From a bacterium (GTDB taxonomy: Bacteria; SZUA-182; DTGQ01), in contig JBFLZW010000023.1 of assembly GCA_040755755.1 (NCBI GenBank), forward strand, positions 1 to 38,076: a stretch of 38,076 bases of DNA, in the 5' to 3' direction. Under the pieces are notes generated by a model. That model saw only the letters and a program-made list of their open reading frames with translations, was not told the DNA's origin and did no database searches. Positions 1 through 9,032 of the stretch are shown here, piece by piece. The stretch's first letter is position 1, and each line of letters opens with the position of its first letter. The translations under genes were made by a program, and so were the position numbers.

Positions 1-32
1 GACTTTCATCAGGACCTTGCCGGATTGGTTGT

Positions 33-60
33 TCTCTGCGTCTCTGCGTCTCTGCGGGAG
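33..60. repeat. CTCTGCGT short tandem repeat
   Basis: Three near-perfect tandem copies of an 8-base word (CTCTGCGT) followed by GGGAG. It lies downstream of the helicase gene in non-coding DNA. It resembles the low-complexity words seen elsewhere in the window, such as 5685-5720. No gene is seen in 1-208. Confidence 0.6.
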
Positions 61-208
61 ATCTTTTTTCCCTGTGTGCTTTGTGTCCTCTCTATATTAT
101 AAGCTTGGCTTATGTAAGTGCCATTCTTACTAGAGGTATTTTATCAAATTTAACCTATTGTACCCTAATCAAAAGACTCCGCCTGCGAACTTTTATGCGA
201 CATTCTCC

Positions 209-3200
209 CTACCCCTTAACCCCCTTGGCTCTCACTTCATCCCAGCCTACAACGTATCTGACAACTTCAACCCTTTCTTTATAATTCAGGTTCTCCGCCG
301 GATTCTGAATGATCATAAGCTCTGCAAGCTCTGGTTTTGAACCAGCCTGAAAGACCACATATAGATAGTATTCATCCTTGAATCTCTCCGCCTTGAACCA
401 TTCATTTTGAGTCAAAGCCACAGCGCCTACTCCTGCCCTGGCTTTAACCTCGATGTAGCGCATCCTTCCATCACTGTCCTTGGAGCGGATGTCAAAACCG
501 AGATCCTCGATGGAGACATCTTCAGGCACTCTTCCATTCCTGATCTCGTATTTCATTGCTTTTTCCATTCCAACGCGCTCAATTTCAGGATCGCTATGCA
601 TAGTCTTGTCAAGCCGCTCTGGGGGCTGTACCCTGATGATACCGACGAAACGAGGCATGTTCATGGTCAGACTTTTTTCTTTTTGGATCAGGTCCTGAAG
701 CTCTTTCAGGGCCTTTTCATATTCTTCTTTTCTTTCTTCTTTGTTTCTAATGACAAGATCAACATTTTCACCCTGGTTCCTCCGGTCATACAGTGAGATC
801 AACTGCCTATCGAGTTCCAGTATCAGGTAATCCAGCGACTTGATACCATATTTTTGCTTGATTTCTGTCTGCCGAATACGTTCTTTAGCAATCTCGGCCT
901 TATATTCTTCCAGTTTTACAATAACGCTCTTAGCTACCTGACGCTTAAGGGCCTCTACATCAACGGCAATATCCTTTCCATCCTTCCCTCGCTCGATACT
1001 CGGCATCTTCCCTCTGTTCTCCTCCTCCCTGTTAGCCCCGCTATCTGCCGTTTTCTTTTTATCTGCCTCCTCCAGGTCCCAAATTATGGCAGGGGAGACC
1101 GGCCTAACCTCGCTGCCAGTGGTATAAAACCCAAAAAGCCTTTTTCCGGCCACATCACCAGTGCCGTCTTTAATCTGGCCCTCATAGAAGAGAATGTACC
1201 CATTGAGCAATCCATCAGGGTCGATGAAACGCGCTCCTACAAGAAGCGAGTTTAAAAAGTTATTCTCTATCCAGACCATCATGGCTTCAAAGAGGGGATG
1301 GCCAAAGGAGATAAACTCTGAGTCAGAGTTCTTGAAGGCAACCTCTTTATCGAAGGTTACCTTGGGGTATTTCTTCAGCAGCCCGCCATAGGATTTCTTA
1401 AAGGTGTCCTGATCGGCAATTTTTCGGATCTCGAAGGGAATGGAATCTATGGCCAGGAATCCATCCTTGCGCACCCTGAGCTTTTGTTCTGCCTGTCCTG
1501 ACTGGGCCGCATGCGAGAATGCCTTTTTGAAGAAACTCTCCGTATATTCAGGGATAAGGCGGTATTCCCGTGCCCGCTGCTCCATCTCCTTGATGCGGGT
1601 ATAATCGATGTAGTGGGTAGCCAGACTCTCACCAAGGTTCTCCTTGACCTTGGCTATGTAGTCGTTATCTACGGTGATATCGATCTCTTTGAGAATCTCA
1701 TCAATGGTTCTGGCATTGGCTGCCGCTTCCATCAGGAGTTGGGAAAGGTTTTTGTTGTAGAGCACTTCATTCAGGACATCGAATACCTTATCGCTTCCCA
1801 GTGCCCGCCCGATCTCTGCCAGTTTTTCAAATAGCTTATATAATACTTTTCCTTCACGGGTATCCATAGCCACCAGGTTAAAGACGTAAACCTCCTTTAC
1901 CTGCCCATAGCGGTGTATCCTGCCCATGCGCTGCTCAAGGCGATTGGGATTCCAGGGGATATCATAGTTTACCATGAGGTGGCAAAACTGAAGGTTAATA
2001 CCCTCTCCGGCTGCTTCCGTGGCTACTAAAACCTGCGTTTCAAGCTTGAATTTTTTCTCAGCCTCTATCCTCTCTTCAAGCTTCATCCCACCATGAATGG
2101 TATTGGTTGCATATCCCCAATTCCTGATTTTCTCCTCAAGATACTTCAACGTGTCCTTTGACTCGGTAAAGATAAGGATTTTTTTGTCATCTTTCTCTGG
2201 ATAGATCTCCTCCAGGTGTCTAAGTGATTTCTTGAGCTCCCTTATCTTTATCTCTTCCTCATGGTGAATAATGTCCCTCGACCGGTCAATGAGATCCTCA
2301 ATAGTCCTTATCTCTTTCTCCAGCTCCTCTCGGTTTTCAGAAACGCTTAAGGTTTCCCAGACCTCTTCCTCTTCCCATCTTTCCTCTTCGCTCATGTCTT
2401 CTACGGTATCGAAATCGGTAACGCCTTTATGAGGAGTGCCATTATGCGTGCCTTTATTGGAGCCCAGAGCACCCTTACCCTTTTCCTGCGGGCCTTTCGG
2501 AAGATCCTCCAGCCGTTTTTTCCTCCTCTCCAGAGAGCACAGGAGAGCAAAGGTGCTGGAAGCCAGGCGGCGTTGCAGGATCACCAGAGCAAAGGCCACA
2601 TTTCTCTTTTTGTCCTTCATGAGGGCCTTGTTGTACTGCGTATTCACATACTCTGATAAGGCATTGTAGAGCTCCTTTTCCTTGGGTGATTCGACTCCCA
2701 GGTTGAAAGGAACAGTATCGACATACCGTGGCAGGAAAAGCGGCTGGCCCTCAAAATCCTTCAGATCCTCTTTGACTCGCCTGATAAAGAGGGGATTATC
2801 CTTGTTAGCGATGGACTCTTGAATGATCTCATTGGTAGCGTAGAAGCCTGGTTCCAGGAGGTCTAAAAACAGTCTGAAGTTTTCAGGATCTCCTTTGTGG
2901 GGTGTGGCGGTTAAAAACAGCAAGCGGTCAGTGATACGGGAGAGCACTTCACCTAACCTGTACCGGCTGGTCTTTTCCGTTTTATCCCCGTATCGGTAAG
3001 CACTCATTTTGTGGGCCTCATCAACAATGACCAGATCAAAGTGAGCGGCAGATATGGAAGGGAGAACATCATCTCTCTTGGCAAAGTCAATGGAGGTAAT
3101 GATCTGATTCTCCCGCATCCAGATATTTTCTCCATAGAGGGCACCCAGAAGACCACGGTCAATCACCATGAACTTTTCTTCAAATCTCTCGGCTAATTCC

Positions 3201-3691
3201 CTGCGCCATTGATCCTTGAGGTGCCCTGGTGCCACGATCAGGGTTCTCCTTGCCAGGTGGCGAAGCTTCAGTTCCCTGATGATGAGTCCGGCCATGATCG
3301 TCTTACCGGCCCCAGGGTCATCAGCAATCAAGAACCGAATCCTTGGGATCTTCAGCACATACCCATAGACAGCCTCGATCTGGTGGGGAAGCGGATCAAC
3401 CTTGGAAGTATTCATGGCCAGCAGGGGATCATACATGGAGGCAAACCGATAACGGGTCGTCTCAACTGCCAAAAAGACCTTCCAGGGATCTTCAGAGAAA
3501 TCAGCCTCCATCCCCTGGATGAGAAACTTCGAAAACTCATCGCGGGAAATAATCTGGTCAATATGGCCTCTGGAAAGGGTAGTGGCACCAACAATGTGGA
3601 TGTACTCTCCCTCTTCCTCAATAAATTTAATTTCAACCGGCTCCGGCCAATAAGATCCCTCGATGACACTTCCTGGTTTGATGCTATCCAT
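209..3691 (-). CDS. SNF2/RapA-type helicase with C-terminal DUF3883-like domain
   Basis: A 1160-residue superfamily 2 DNA translocase. The Walker A motif is at about residues 124-131 (DDPGAGKT), the DEAH box at 224-227, and motif III TATP at 261-264. The second RecA lobe carries ESKDT, ATEAAGEGINLQ and the RMGRIHRYGQ arginine-finger motif. A charged low-complexity stretch sits between the lobes at about 400-455. The last 115 residues (around GFDIRSKD and IEVKAR) look like DUF3883, a PDDEXK-like fold often attached to such helicases. Helicases of this build are common in restriction-like and DISARM-like (DrmD) defence loci, but no methyltransferase or other partner gene is visible here, so a defence role is inference. 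An AAGGTAA ribosome site precedes the ATG. What lies downstream is outside the window. Confidence 0.9.
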   Translation of the reverse strand: MDSIKPGSVIEGSYWPEPVEIKFIEEEGEYIHIVGATTLSRGHIDQIISRDEFSKFLIQGMEADFSEDPWKVFLAVETTRYRFASMYDPLLAMNTSKVDPLPHQIEAVYGYVLKIPRIRFLIADDPGAGKTIMAGLIIRELKLRHLARRTLIVAPGHLKDQWRRELAERFEEKFMVIDRGLLGALYGENIWMRENQIITSIDFAKRDDVLPSISAAHFDLVIVDEAHKMSAYRYGDKTEKTSRYRLGEVLSRITDRLLFLTATPHKGDPENFRLFLDLLEPGFYATNEIIQESIANKDNPLFIRRVKEDLKDFEGQPLFLPRYVDTVPFNLGVESPKEKELYNALSEYVNTQYNKALMKDKKRNVAFALVILQRRLASSTFALLCSLERRKKRLEDLPKGPQEKGKGALGSNKGTHNGTPHKGVTDFDTVEDMSEEERWEEEEVWETLSVSENREELEKEIRTIEDLIDRSRDIIHHEEEIKIRELKKSLRHLEEIYPEKDDKKILIFTESKDTLKYLEEKIRNWGYATNTIHGGMKLEERIEAEKKFKLETQVLVATEAAGEGINLQFCHLMVNYDIPWNPNRLEQRMGRIHRYGQVKEVYVFNLVAMDTREGKVLYKLFEKLAEIGRALGSDKVFDVLNEVLYNKNLSQLLMEAAANARTIDEILKEIDITVDNDYIAKVKENLGESLATHYIDYTRIKEMEQRAREYRLIPEYTESFFKKAFSHAAQSGQAEQKLRVRKDGFLAIDSIPFEIRKIADQDTFKKSYGGLLKKYPKVTFDKEVAFKNSDSEFISFGHPLFEAMMVWIENNFLNSLLVGARFIDPDGLLNGYILFYEGQIKDGTGDVAGKRLFGFYTTGSEVRPVSPAIIWDLEEADKKKTADSGANREEENRGKMPSIERGKDGKDIAVDVEALKRQVAKSVIVKLEEYKAEIAKERIRQTEIKQKYGIKSLDYLILELDRQLISLYDRRNQGENVDLVIRNKEERKEEYEKALKELQDLIQKEKSLTMNMPRFVGIIRVQPPERLDKTMHSDPEIERVGMEKAMKYEIRNGRVPEDVSIEDLGFDIRSKDSDGRMRYIEVKARAGVGAVALTQNEWFKAERFKDEYYLYVVFQAGSKPELAELMIIQNPAENLNYKERVEVVRYVVGWDEVRAKGVKG

Positions 3692-3720
3692 GTCTGTTAC
3701 CTTAACCTTATCACCCTTGT

Positions 3721-3813
3721 TCGAGCGATCTATTATTTCTTATCCGAGTGCTACGGTGTATCTGTTATTTGTCATCCGAGTATTATGGGAAGCATGCTAC
3801 CTGTTATTCGAGT
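3721..3813. repeat. Imperfect 32-bp spaced repeat upstream of the helicase
   Basis: The word ATCCGAGT or ATTCGAGT recurs with CGAG cores at 3722, 3745, 3777 and 3809. The last two intervals are both 32 bp, and the units share TGTTATT just before the core. This is the 5' region of the helicase gene, so it could be a run of binding sites or simply tandem duplication. Confidence 0.4.
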
Positions 3814-4279
3814 GCTGCCGATATCCCATGATTCTCAGACAGTTACAGTTATCATCGATATAAAAGTATACATTTCTATAGAGTTTGATAATAATGCCAA
3901 AGTCCGCCTCAAATATAGCCCCATTTTTCTTAAGGAGTTCTTCCGGCACACCACCTTGGACATAGTACTTTGTCCATTCTTCAACTGGGATATCGGATGG
4001 GTCTTTAAACTCCAAAATGGATTCTCATAGAGAATCCAATACCCCTTCTACAATCACTGAAGCAGTTATTTCCTCACCCGAATCAGCATCCTCATATACA
4101 ACAATATCTTCACGCCCCCCTTCTTCAAGATCTTCATTTGACAGGGCATGATAGATTTTTTCGACATCGTACTCCCTGGCACCACAGGGTTCACACTCCA
4201 GATTATACCCAGGCAGTATGCTCTTCAGAGAATCTAAAATGTATTTTTCAACCTTCAGAAAACCACGTCTTCCATTATC
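3797..4279 (-). pseudogene. Decayed gene with in-frame stops, unknown product
   Basis: One reading frame on the minus strand gives protein-like sequence across an in-frame TGA (4025-4027). The upstream part (4279-4028, about 84 codons) contains GFLKVEKYILDSL and CEPCGAREYDVEKIY but has no ATG or TTG start, and is bounded by TAA at 4280-4282. The downstream part (4015-3797, 72 codons from a TTG) contains EFKDPSDIPVEEWTKYY. The frame stays coherent across the TGA, ending in VLDSL and resuming with ESILEF. A missing start and at least two stops suggest a dead gene rather than recoding. The family is not recognised. Confidence 0.45.
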
Positions 4280-4440
4280 TTAGGCTTTGCCATCTATGCT
4301 GATGTGCTCAGAAAAAGGTTACGATAGAATTTTTTCAATATCTCAAAAAATAGTAATATAAAATGGGTATATTTGCAAGAGATACATCAGGCGACCAATA
4401 TGATTTCTATGATTGCAATAATGGTTGGTTGAAAAATAAC

Positions 4441-4482
4441 CATCACCCCCACCCAGACTCCCCCCTCAAGGGGGAGGGGAGT
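4441..4482. repeat. CCCTC/GAGGG inverted dispersed repeat
   Basis: A C-rich run followed by a G-rich run around CCCCCCTCAAGGGGGAGGGG forms a strong palindrome. A related element lies at 13191-13240. The type is common as an intergenic repeat in environmental genomes. Confidence 0.5.
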
Positions 4483-4502
4483 TATTGAGGCTTTCATACA
4501 AG

Positions 4503-4713
4503 ATGGGGAACATCTGTCGGCTAGATAAAGTAATCCCTTCGTTCAGGATCTCCTATCGTATAGAACTTTTGGATCATGGAAGGATAGTCTATGAGGAAAG
4601 ATTTAAAAGCTCACTTTTTGAAGGGTGACGATGGAGTGAAATATGTAACCTATGTGGGGAATGATCTGGAAAGCAAAAAATGGAATGGCAGGTGTTATTG
4701 CTTAATTGGTTGA
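4503..4713 (+). pseudogene. Short overlapping gene-like fragments
   Basis: Two short open frames overlap in different phases. 4503-4628 encodes 41 residues including FRISYRIELLDHGRIVYEER. 4591-4713 encodes 40 residues including GVKYVTYVGNDLESKKW. Both read like protein interior rather than random translation, and the shift of frame between them suggests a frameshifted remnant. No ribosome site or family match is seen. Confidence 0.25.
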
Positions 4714-4731
4714 TATTTACTAATAATTTAA

Positions 4732-4806
4732 TGGTGGGCGATACTGGGATCGAACCAGTGGCCCCTGCCGTGTGAAGGCAGTGCTCTCCCGCTGAGCTAA
4801 TCGCCC
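4732..4806 (-). tRNA. tRNA-Val (anticodon CAC)
   Basis: A 75-nt cloverleaf with encoded CCA. The acceptor is GGGCGAT/ATCGCCC, the D arm GCTC/GAGC, the anticodon stem CTGCC/GGCAG around loop TTCACAC (anticodon CAC, reading GTG), and the T arm ACTGG/CCAGT with loop TTCGATC. All stems pair fully. It lies beside the decayed region 3797-4713, as tRNA genes often do at island edges, but no duplicated 3' end was found. Confidence 0.97.
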
Positions 4807-5011
4807 ATGAATAATACCCTGTAGGGTTATATCTTTAACAAATTTTCTTTGTTATGTCAAGCAATTCGTTCAACTCCCGGATGTTCCCATTCTTCTTCTC
4901 TTCGAGGGATAATACAATCCCGTGAGGGACAATATCATGAGCTGAGGAACTACCTGCCTTCCGGACATCATGAGTATTCCCTTTATTTTCAAGGTATGAT
5001 AAACTTCGCTC

Positions 5012-5650
5012 ATGAATTCACTTGGCGGAATTTTTATCACCTCATTCCTGCTTGCCTTTTCCGGAGCGGTTGCTCCGGGGCCGGTGCTGACCATGACCAT
5101 TGGTGAGGCTACCCGGCGGGGGTTCTGGACTGGACCGCTGATCATTCTTGGGCATGGGATTCTGGAGTTACTCCTGTTTGTAGCTGTTATATCGGGTGCT
5201 GGCCGCTTTCTCACCTTACCGGCTGTCAAGGAGACCACCAGCATTCTGGGAGGCGGCATTCTGGTCTGGCTTGGAATCGGGATGATCCGGCAATCGAACC
5301 AGGTCCAGGGCACTCTTATGGCTGCCTCACCAGGCGGCACTTCAAATCTGGTCCTTGGCGGATTCCTGATCAGTATTTCCAACCCGTATTGGACCATCTG
5401 GTGGGCAACGATTGGACTGAGTTACATTGCCCTGTCACTTCCCTTCGGCAGGTGGGGACTGGCCAGCTTTTACTGCGGCCATATTCTGGCCGACTTATGC
5501 TGGTATACCTTTGTTTCCGGGATCATTGCCCTGGGGAAAAAGACTATCTCACCGAAGGTCTACCATTTCATTATCCTGCTGTGCGGTCTATTTCTTCTTA
5601 TTTTCGGCCTCTATTTTTCCTATTCCGGGTTCCATTCTTTCCTCAGCTAA
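5012..5650 (+). CDS. LysE/RhtB-family amino-acid exporter
   Basis: A 212-residue integral membrane protein with about six hydrophobic segments. The N-terminal FSGAVAPGPVLTMTIGEATRRG is the LysE/RhtB signature region with its conserved PGP. ISNPYWTIWW in the second half is also typical of the family. Members export amino acids or similar small metabolites across the inner membrane; the substrate cannot be told from sequence. The ribosome site is weak. It is a single gene just after the tRNA. Confidence 0.88.
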   Translation: MNSLGGIFITSFLLAFSGAVAPGPVLTMTIGEATRRGFWTGPLIILGHGILELLLFVAVISGAGRFLTLPAVKETTSILGGGILVWLGIGMIRQSNQVQGTLMAASPGGTSNLVLGGFLISISNPYWTIWWATIGLSYIALSLPFGRWGLASFYCGHILADLCWYTFVSGIIALGKKTISPKVYHFIILLCGLFLLIFGLYFSYSGFHSFLS

Positions 5651-5660
5651 CCTCATCATA

Positions 5661-5738
5661 TAGATAGCGCGTAGATAGCGCGGTTCCCTTTCTCCTTTGT
5701 GCCTTTGTCCCTCTGTGCCTTTATGCCTGAGTAGTTAC
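5661..5738. repeat. Intergenic simple repeats and solo CCTGAGTAGTTAC
   Basis: Contains TAGATAGCGCG twice in tandem, then CTTTGTGCC-like words, then CCTGAGTAGTTAC at 5726-5738. The last word is identical to the terminal repeat of the element at 17551-17693, so this may be a solo end of the same family. Confidence 0.4.
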
Positions 5739-5812
5739 CTTCTCCCTTTCTTTCTCCTCAATATACACGTATTTTGGCCTCAAATCAAATCTATAAATTA
5801 GATTAAAAACAC

Positions 5813-5846
5813 TAAAGATTTATTTTATTAACGTACGAAAAGAGAT
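5813..5846 (+). promoter_or_regulatory. Conserved 34-nt upstream box, copy A
   Basis: This block, with core TTAACGTACGAAAAGAGAT, is repeated at 10873-10906 with only two mismatches. It lies 58 bp before the start of propeller copy 1. The second copy lies 45 bp before the relic fifth gene. Conservation at the same relative position in two paralogous loci suggests a shared operator, promoter or leader. The central CGTACG is palindromic. Confidence 0.5.
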
Positions 5847-5904
5847 TAAAAATTACTACATGTTTTTACCAATGACTCACCAGGCACTGAGAAGGGAGGG
5901 TAAC

Positions 5905-7659
5905 ATGAACAAAGCTGGAAAACTGCCCATAAAAACACTTATAAAAACACTTATAAGATCAGTTTTAAAACCACTCATGATGACAAGCCTTCTTGTTTTT
6001 ATTCTCTGGCATTACGCCGGGGCAGAGTGCTGGGAAGAGGTTGTGAGCAATGGATTCGGGGAGTTTAGTAACGATTATGCCTGGAGTATGGCAACTTTTC
6101 AGGGGAAACTGTATGTCGGAACACTCAATTCGCTGAGGGGGGCAGAAATCTGGAGCAGCAGCACCGGTGAACAATTCACCTGGAGGAGAGTGTACAACAC
6201 GCTGACTGCCAGTAATTCGGGGATACGCTGTCTGTATGCAGATGGGGATAAGTATCTTTATGCCTGTACATCCAGTGTATCTGGAGCTGATATAGTAAGA
6301 ACCGGCAATGGGTACTGGTGGATCCCTATCAGCAGAAGGGGTTTGGGAGATATGAGAAACACCACCGTTCGGTGCATGGCCCGGTTCGGAGAATATCTTT
6401 ATGCCGGCACCGGCAGCAAGATAGCCAGGTTGTACCGAAGCCGGGATGGGCTGAGCTGGGAACCGGTCAATACCGGAATGGAATCCACTCTGGTCAAGTA
6501 TCCGAAAACCTCGGTCGAGGTTATCAATAACATCCTGGTTGGAGAGCTGGAGGTATTTAACGGCCATCTCTACGCTTTCACCTGGACTGATGATCTGGCC
6601 GCGATTCGAGGCCCCTTGAGCAGGGTCACACTCAATGAACCGATCCTGAATGCTGCGCATTATATTCCAGGACATACTCCAGGATATACTCCAGGATTTC
6701 AGGGCGAAAATCATACTGTGGACGGCAATGCCGCCGCTGCCGCCGCCGCTGCTGTCGATGATACTGCTTCTCTTGCTGCTGCTGCTGACGATGAAAAAAC
6801 GTTTAAGAGTAAGTACGGATTCCTGGTACCAAACTATTTCAACCTCCAGGTATCGCGGGCTCCCGGTGCCTTTGAGGTGTGGCGAAGCAGTAATGGGACA
6901 AACTGGGAAAAGGTGGTGGGTCAGAATGATATTTACGGCAATGGGATGGGCTTTTCTCTGTACGATGCGGATAACCTGATGAACGATCTGGTTACCTGCG
7001 TGGCTGTTTTCAGGGATCAGGAGTCCCAGAAGGAGCATCTCTACCTGGGAACAGGCAATAGTGAAGGGAAAACAGGCATATGGAGAACATCCGAAGGTAC
7101 CCGATGGGTGAAGGTTTTGGATTTTTATGAATTGGGAGAAAGGAATAACTTTTATGTCTGGCGTATGATCCCATTCAAGGGAAGGCTCTTTGTCGGCACC
7201 TTTAACATGGGACCGGCTTCAGACCCTGGAGTAACCGGAGCGCAGATCTGGGTATCCGATACCGGCACACACGGCAGCTTTCACAAGCTGGTAGGCGATG
7301 GTTTTGGTGGAGACACCATAAGATTTTCAGGGATAACCATCCCGAAAAACTATGGAATTCGCTCCTTCGGCATCCTCAACGATACCCTGTTTGCAGGTAC
7401 CGCTACCATGCTCAGCGCGGTTGTTCCGGGCTTGCCGTTTGGAGTGACCATCGCTGGCAAATATTCCGGCTGTGAAATCTGGAAACTGGTCCCCGACGAG
7501 GAGTGCAACCAATATTTACCAGCCCCGGCTGCATTGTCAGGTTCATCGGAACAAGTCCAGCCTTCAGGCAAAATCACCCGGTCTTCAAATACCACACCAG
7601 GCACTGCGAATAATCACCGCTGGCAACGATTATCAGGTAAAAACCCAACCTATCGGTAA
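5905..7659 (+). CDS. Exported beta-propeller-like repeat protein, copy 1
   Basis: 584 residues from the ATG at 5905, chosen because GGGAGGGTAAC precedes it; the frame is open further upstream. A hydrophobic signal segment ends near HYAGAE. The body has repeating units of the form LYVGT-N-GAEIW-SS-G-W, typical of BNR/Kelch-like propeller blades. The exact family is not recognised. Compared with its three paralogues it has an insert at about 6658-6810 (repeated PGHTPGYTPGF and a run of eight alanines) and a C-terminal tail of about 50 residues after GCEIWKLVP. The blocks NDYAW, RCM, NGMGFSL, YVWRMI and GCEIWK are shared with the other copies. Copy 2 follows 11 bp later, so the two are probably co-transcribed. 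Confidence 0.8.
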   Translation: MNKAGKLPIKTLIKTLIRSVLKPLMMTSLLVFILWHYAGAECWEEVVSNGFGEFSNDYAWSMATFQGKLYVGTLNSLRGAEIWSSSTGEQFTWRRVYNTLTASNSGIRCLYADGDKYLYACTSSVSGADIVRTGNGYWWIPISRRGLGDMRNTTVRCMARFGEYLYAGTGSKIARLYRSRDGLSWEPVNTGMESTLVKYPKTSVEVINNILVGELEVFNGHLYAFTWTDDLAAIRGPLSRVTLNEPILNAAHYIPGHTPGYTPGFQGENHTVDGNAAAAAAAAVDDTASLAAAADDEKTFKSKYGFLVPNYFNLQVSRAPGAFEVWRSSNGTNWEKVVGQNDIYGNGMGFSLYDADNLMNDLVTCVAVFRDQESQKEHLYLGTGNSEGKTGIWRTSEGTRWVKVLDFYELGERNNFYVWRMIPFKGRLFVGTFNMGPASDPGVTGAQIWVSDTGTHGSFHKLVGDGFGGDTIRFSGITIPKNYGIRSFGILNDTLFAGTATMLSAVVPGLPFGVTIAGKYSGCEIWKLVPDEECNQYLPAPAALSGSSEQVQPSGKITRSSNTTPGTANNHRWQRLSGKNPTYR

Positions 7660-7670
7660 GGAGAAAGAAC

Positions 7671-9032
7671 ATGAAAAAAGCTATTAAACTATTCATCATA
7701 ACCAGCTTATTTATCCTTTTCTTCCACAATTCCTCCAGGGCGGATCATTGGGAGAGGGTTGTCGGTAAGGGATTCGGCGATCCAGCGAATGATTATGCCT
7801 GGAGCATGGAAACTTTCCGGGGAAAGGTATATGTCGGAACACTGAATCCCATCCGGGGTGCAGAAATCTGGTGCAGCAGCAGTGGAGAACAGGGGACCTG
7901 GAAAAGAACCTATAATGCCCGCACTCCCCTGGCCAATCTTGGGGTGCGCAGCCTGTATACCGATGGCAATCAGGCTTTGTATGCCTGTACCTTTAATTTC
8001 AGCGGGGCTGAAATTTTACGGACAACAGATGGGCAATCATGGGACAAGGTCAAGAAAAGCAGGGGAGGGGAAAACCGGAAAGATGATACCATCAGATGCA
8101 TGATCCGGTTTGGAAATTATCTGTATGGAGGAGGCGGTGGTAAAGGGGCTCAGTTGTATCGAAGCAGGAACGGCTCGAACTGGACAATGGTCAAGACTAA
8201 TCCGAGCTTTGAATCAACCAAGGTACCTGATCCGAATACCGGCGATATGGTCACCAACAATATTCTGATCGGAGAGATGGAGATCTTCAAGGGTCAGCTC
8301 TACGCCTTCACCTGGACCAGGGACATGGATATGGGCAACCTGATCGGGCAGGATATCAAGGACATGGCAGCACTCATTCCCAACTCTCCGGGAGCCTTCG
8401 AGATATGGCGGAGCAGCGATGGGACAAATTGGGAAAAAGTGGTCGGTAAGAATGATCCGTATGATAATGGAATGGGTTTTTCCCTTCATGATCCTGAAAA
8501 CCTGGCCAACGATGTTGTTACTTCAGTGGCGGTATATAAGGGAAAGTTATATCTGGGAACCCAGAATGATAATGGGAACAGCAGCATCTGGAGAACAGAG
8601 GATGGAGAGGAATGGGAAGAGGTTCTGGATTTTTTCAGCCTGGGCGAAAAGTTTAATTTCTATGTCTGGCGCATGATTCCCTTTAACGACAAGCTGTACA
8701 TCGGTACTCTGAATGTGGCCCTGAACTATGGCAACGGCTCAGCAGCAGGAGGCGAAGCAACCGGTGCTCAGGTCTGGGCTACCGACTCAGGTGATCGCGG
8801 TACTTTTTACAATCTCGTTCATAATGGATTCGATGGCGAAACCATATCTTTCAAAGGTAAGGACATTCCCAAAAATTACGGCATTCGCTCCTTCGCCATT
8901 CTGGAAGATACTCTTTTCGCGGGTACGGCAACCATAGCCAGTGTTCCCGTTCCGGATGATGATGATCCGGGCCGGAGAACCATTGCCGGCAAGAATGTTG
9001 GCTGTGAAATCTGGAAGCTGATACAGGACTAG
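7671..9032 (+). CDS. Exported beta-propeller-like repeat protein, copy 2
   Basis: 453 residues beginning MKKAIKLFIITSLFILFF, with signal cleavage likely after NSSRA. The mature protein starts DHWERVVGKGFGDP and runs through six or so repeats (KVYVGT, ALYACT, YLYGGG, QLYAFTWT, KLYLGT, KLYIGT, LFAGTAT), each followed by an IW/QVW strand and S-G-W turn. It ends in GCEIWKLIQD without a tail. AAGGAGAAAGAAC is a good ribosome site. It is the most compact copy and shares its first six residues with the relic at 10952. Function unknown; probably periplasmic, surface or secreted. Confidence 0.82.
   Translation: MKKAIKLFIITSLFILFFHNSSRADHWERVVGKGFGDPANDYAWSMETFRGKVYVGTLNPIRGAEIWCSSSGEQGTWKRTYNARTPLANLGVRSLYTDGNQALYACTFNFSGAEILRTTDGQSWDKVKKSRGGENRKDDTIRCMIRFGNYLYGGGGGKGAQLYRSRNGSNWTMVKTNPSFESTKVPDPNTGDMVTNNILIGEMEIFKGQLYAFTWTRDMDMGNLIGQDIKDMAALIPNSPGAFEIWRSSDGTNWEKVVGKNDPYDNGMGFSLHDPENLANDVVTSVAVYKGKLYLGTQNDNGNSSIWRTEDGEEWEEVLDFFSLGEKFNFYVWRMIPFNDKLYIGTLNVALNYGNGSAAGGEATGAQVWATDSGDRGTFYNLVHNGFDGETISFKGKDIPKNYGIRSFAILEDTLFAGTATIASVPVPDDDDPGRRTIAGKNVGCEIWKLIQD

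Noticed and set aside
209-3691. Complete DISARM system
   Set aside because: Only a DrmD-like helicase could be argued; DrmA, DrmB, DrmC and the methyltransferase are not present in the visible sequence.
4025-4027. In-frame TGA as a second selenocysteine codon
   Set aside because: No SECIS-like hairpin follows, the frame has no start codon, and a TAA closes it upstream. Decay is the simpler reading.
4684-4701. Sigma-54 promoter (TGGCA...TTGC)
   Set aside because: The GG to GC distance is 11 rather than the required 10 bases, and only the opposite-strand tRNA gene lies downstream.
5965-7038. Minus-strand open frame of 357 codons
   Set aside because: Antisense shadow of propeller copy 1; similar shadows lie opposite copies 2 to 4.
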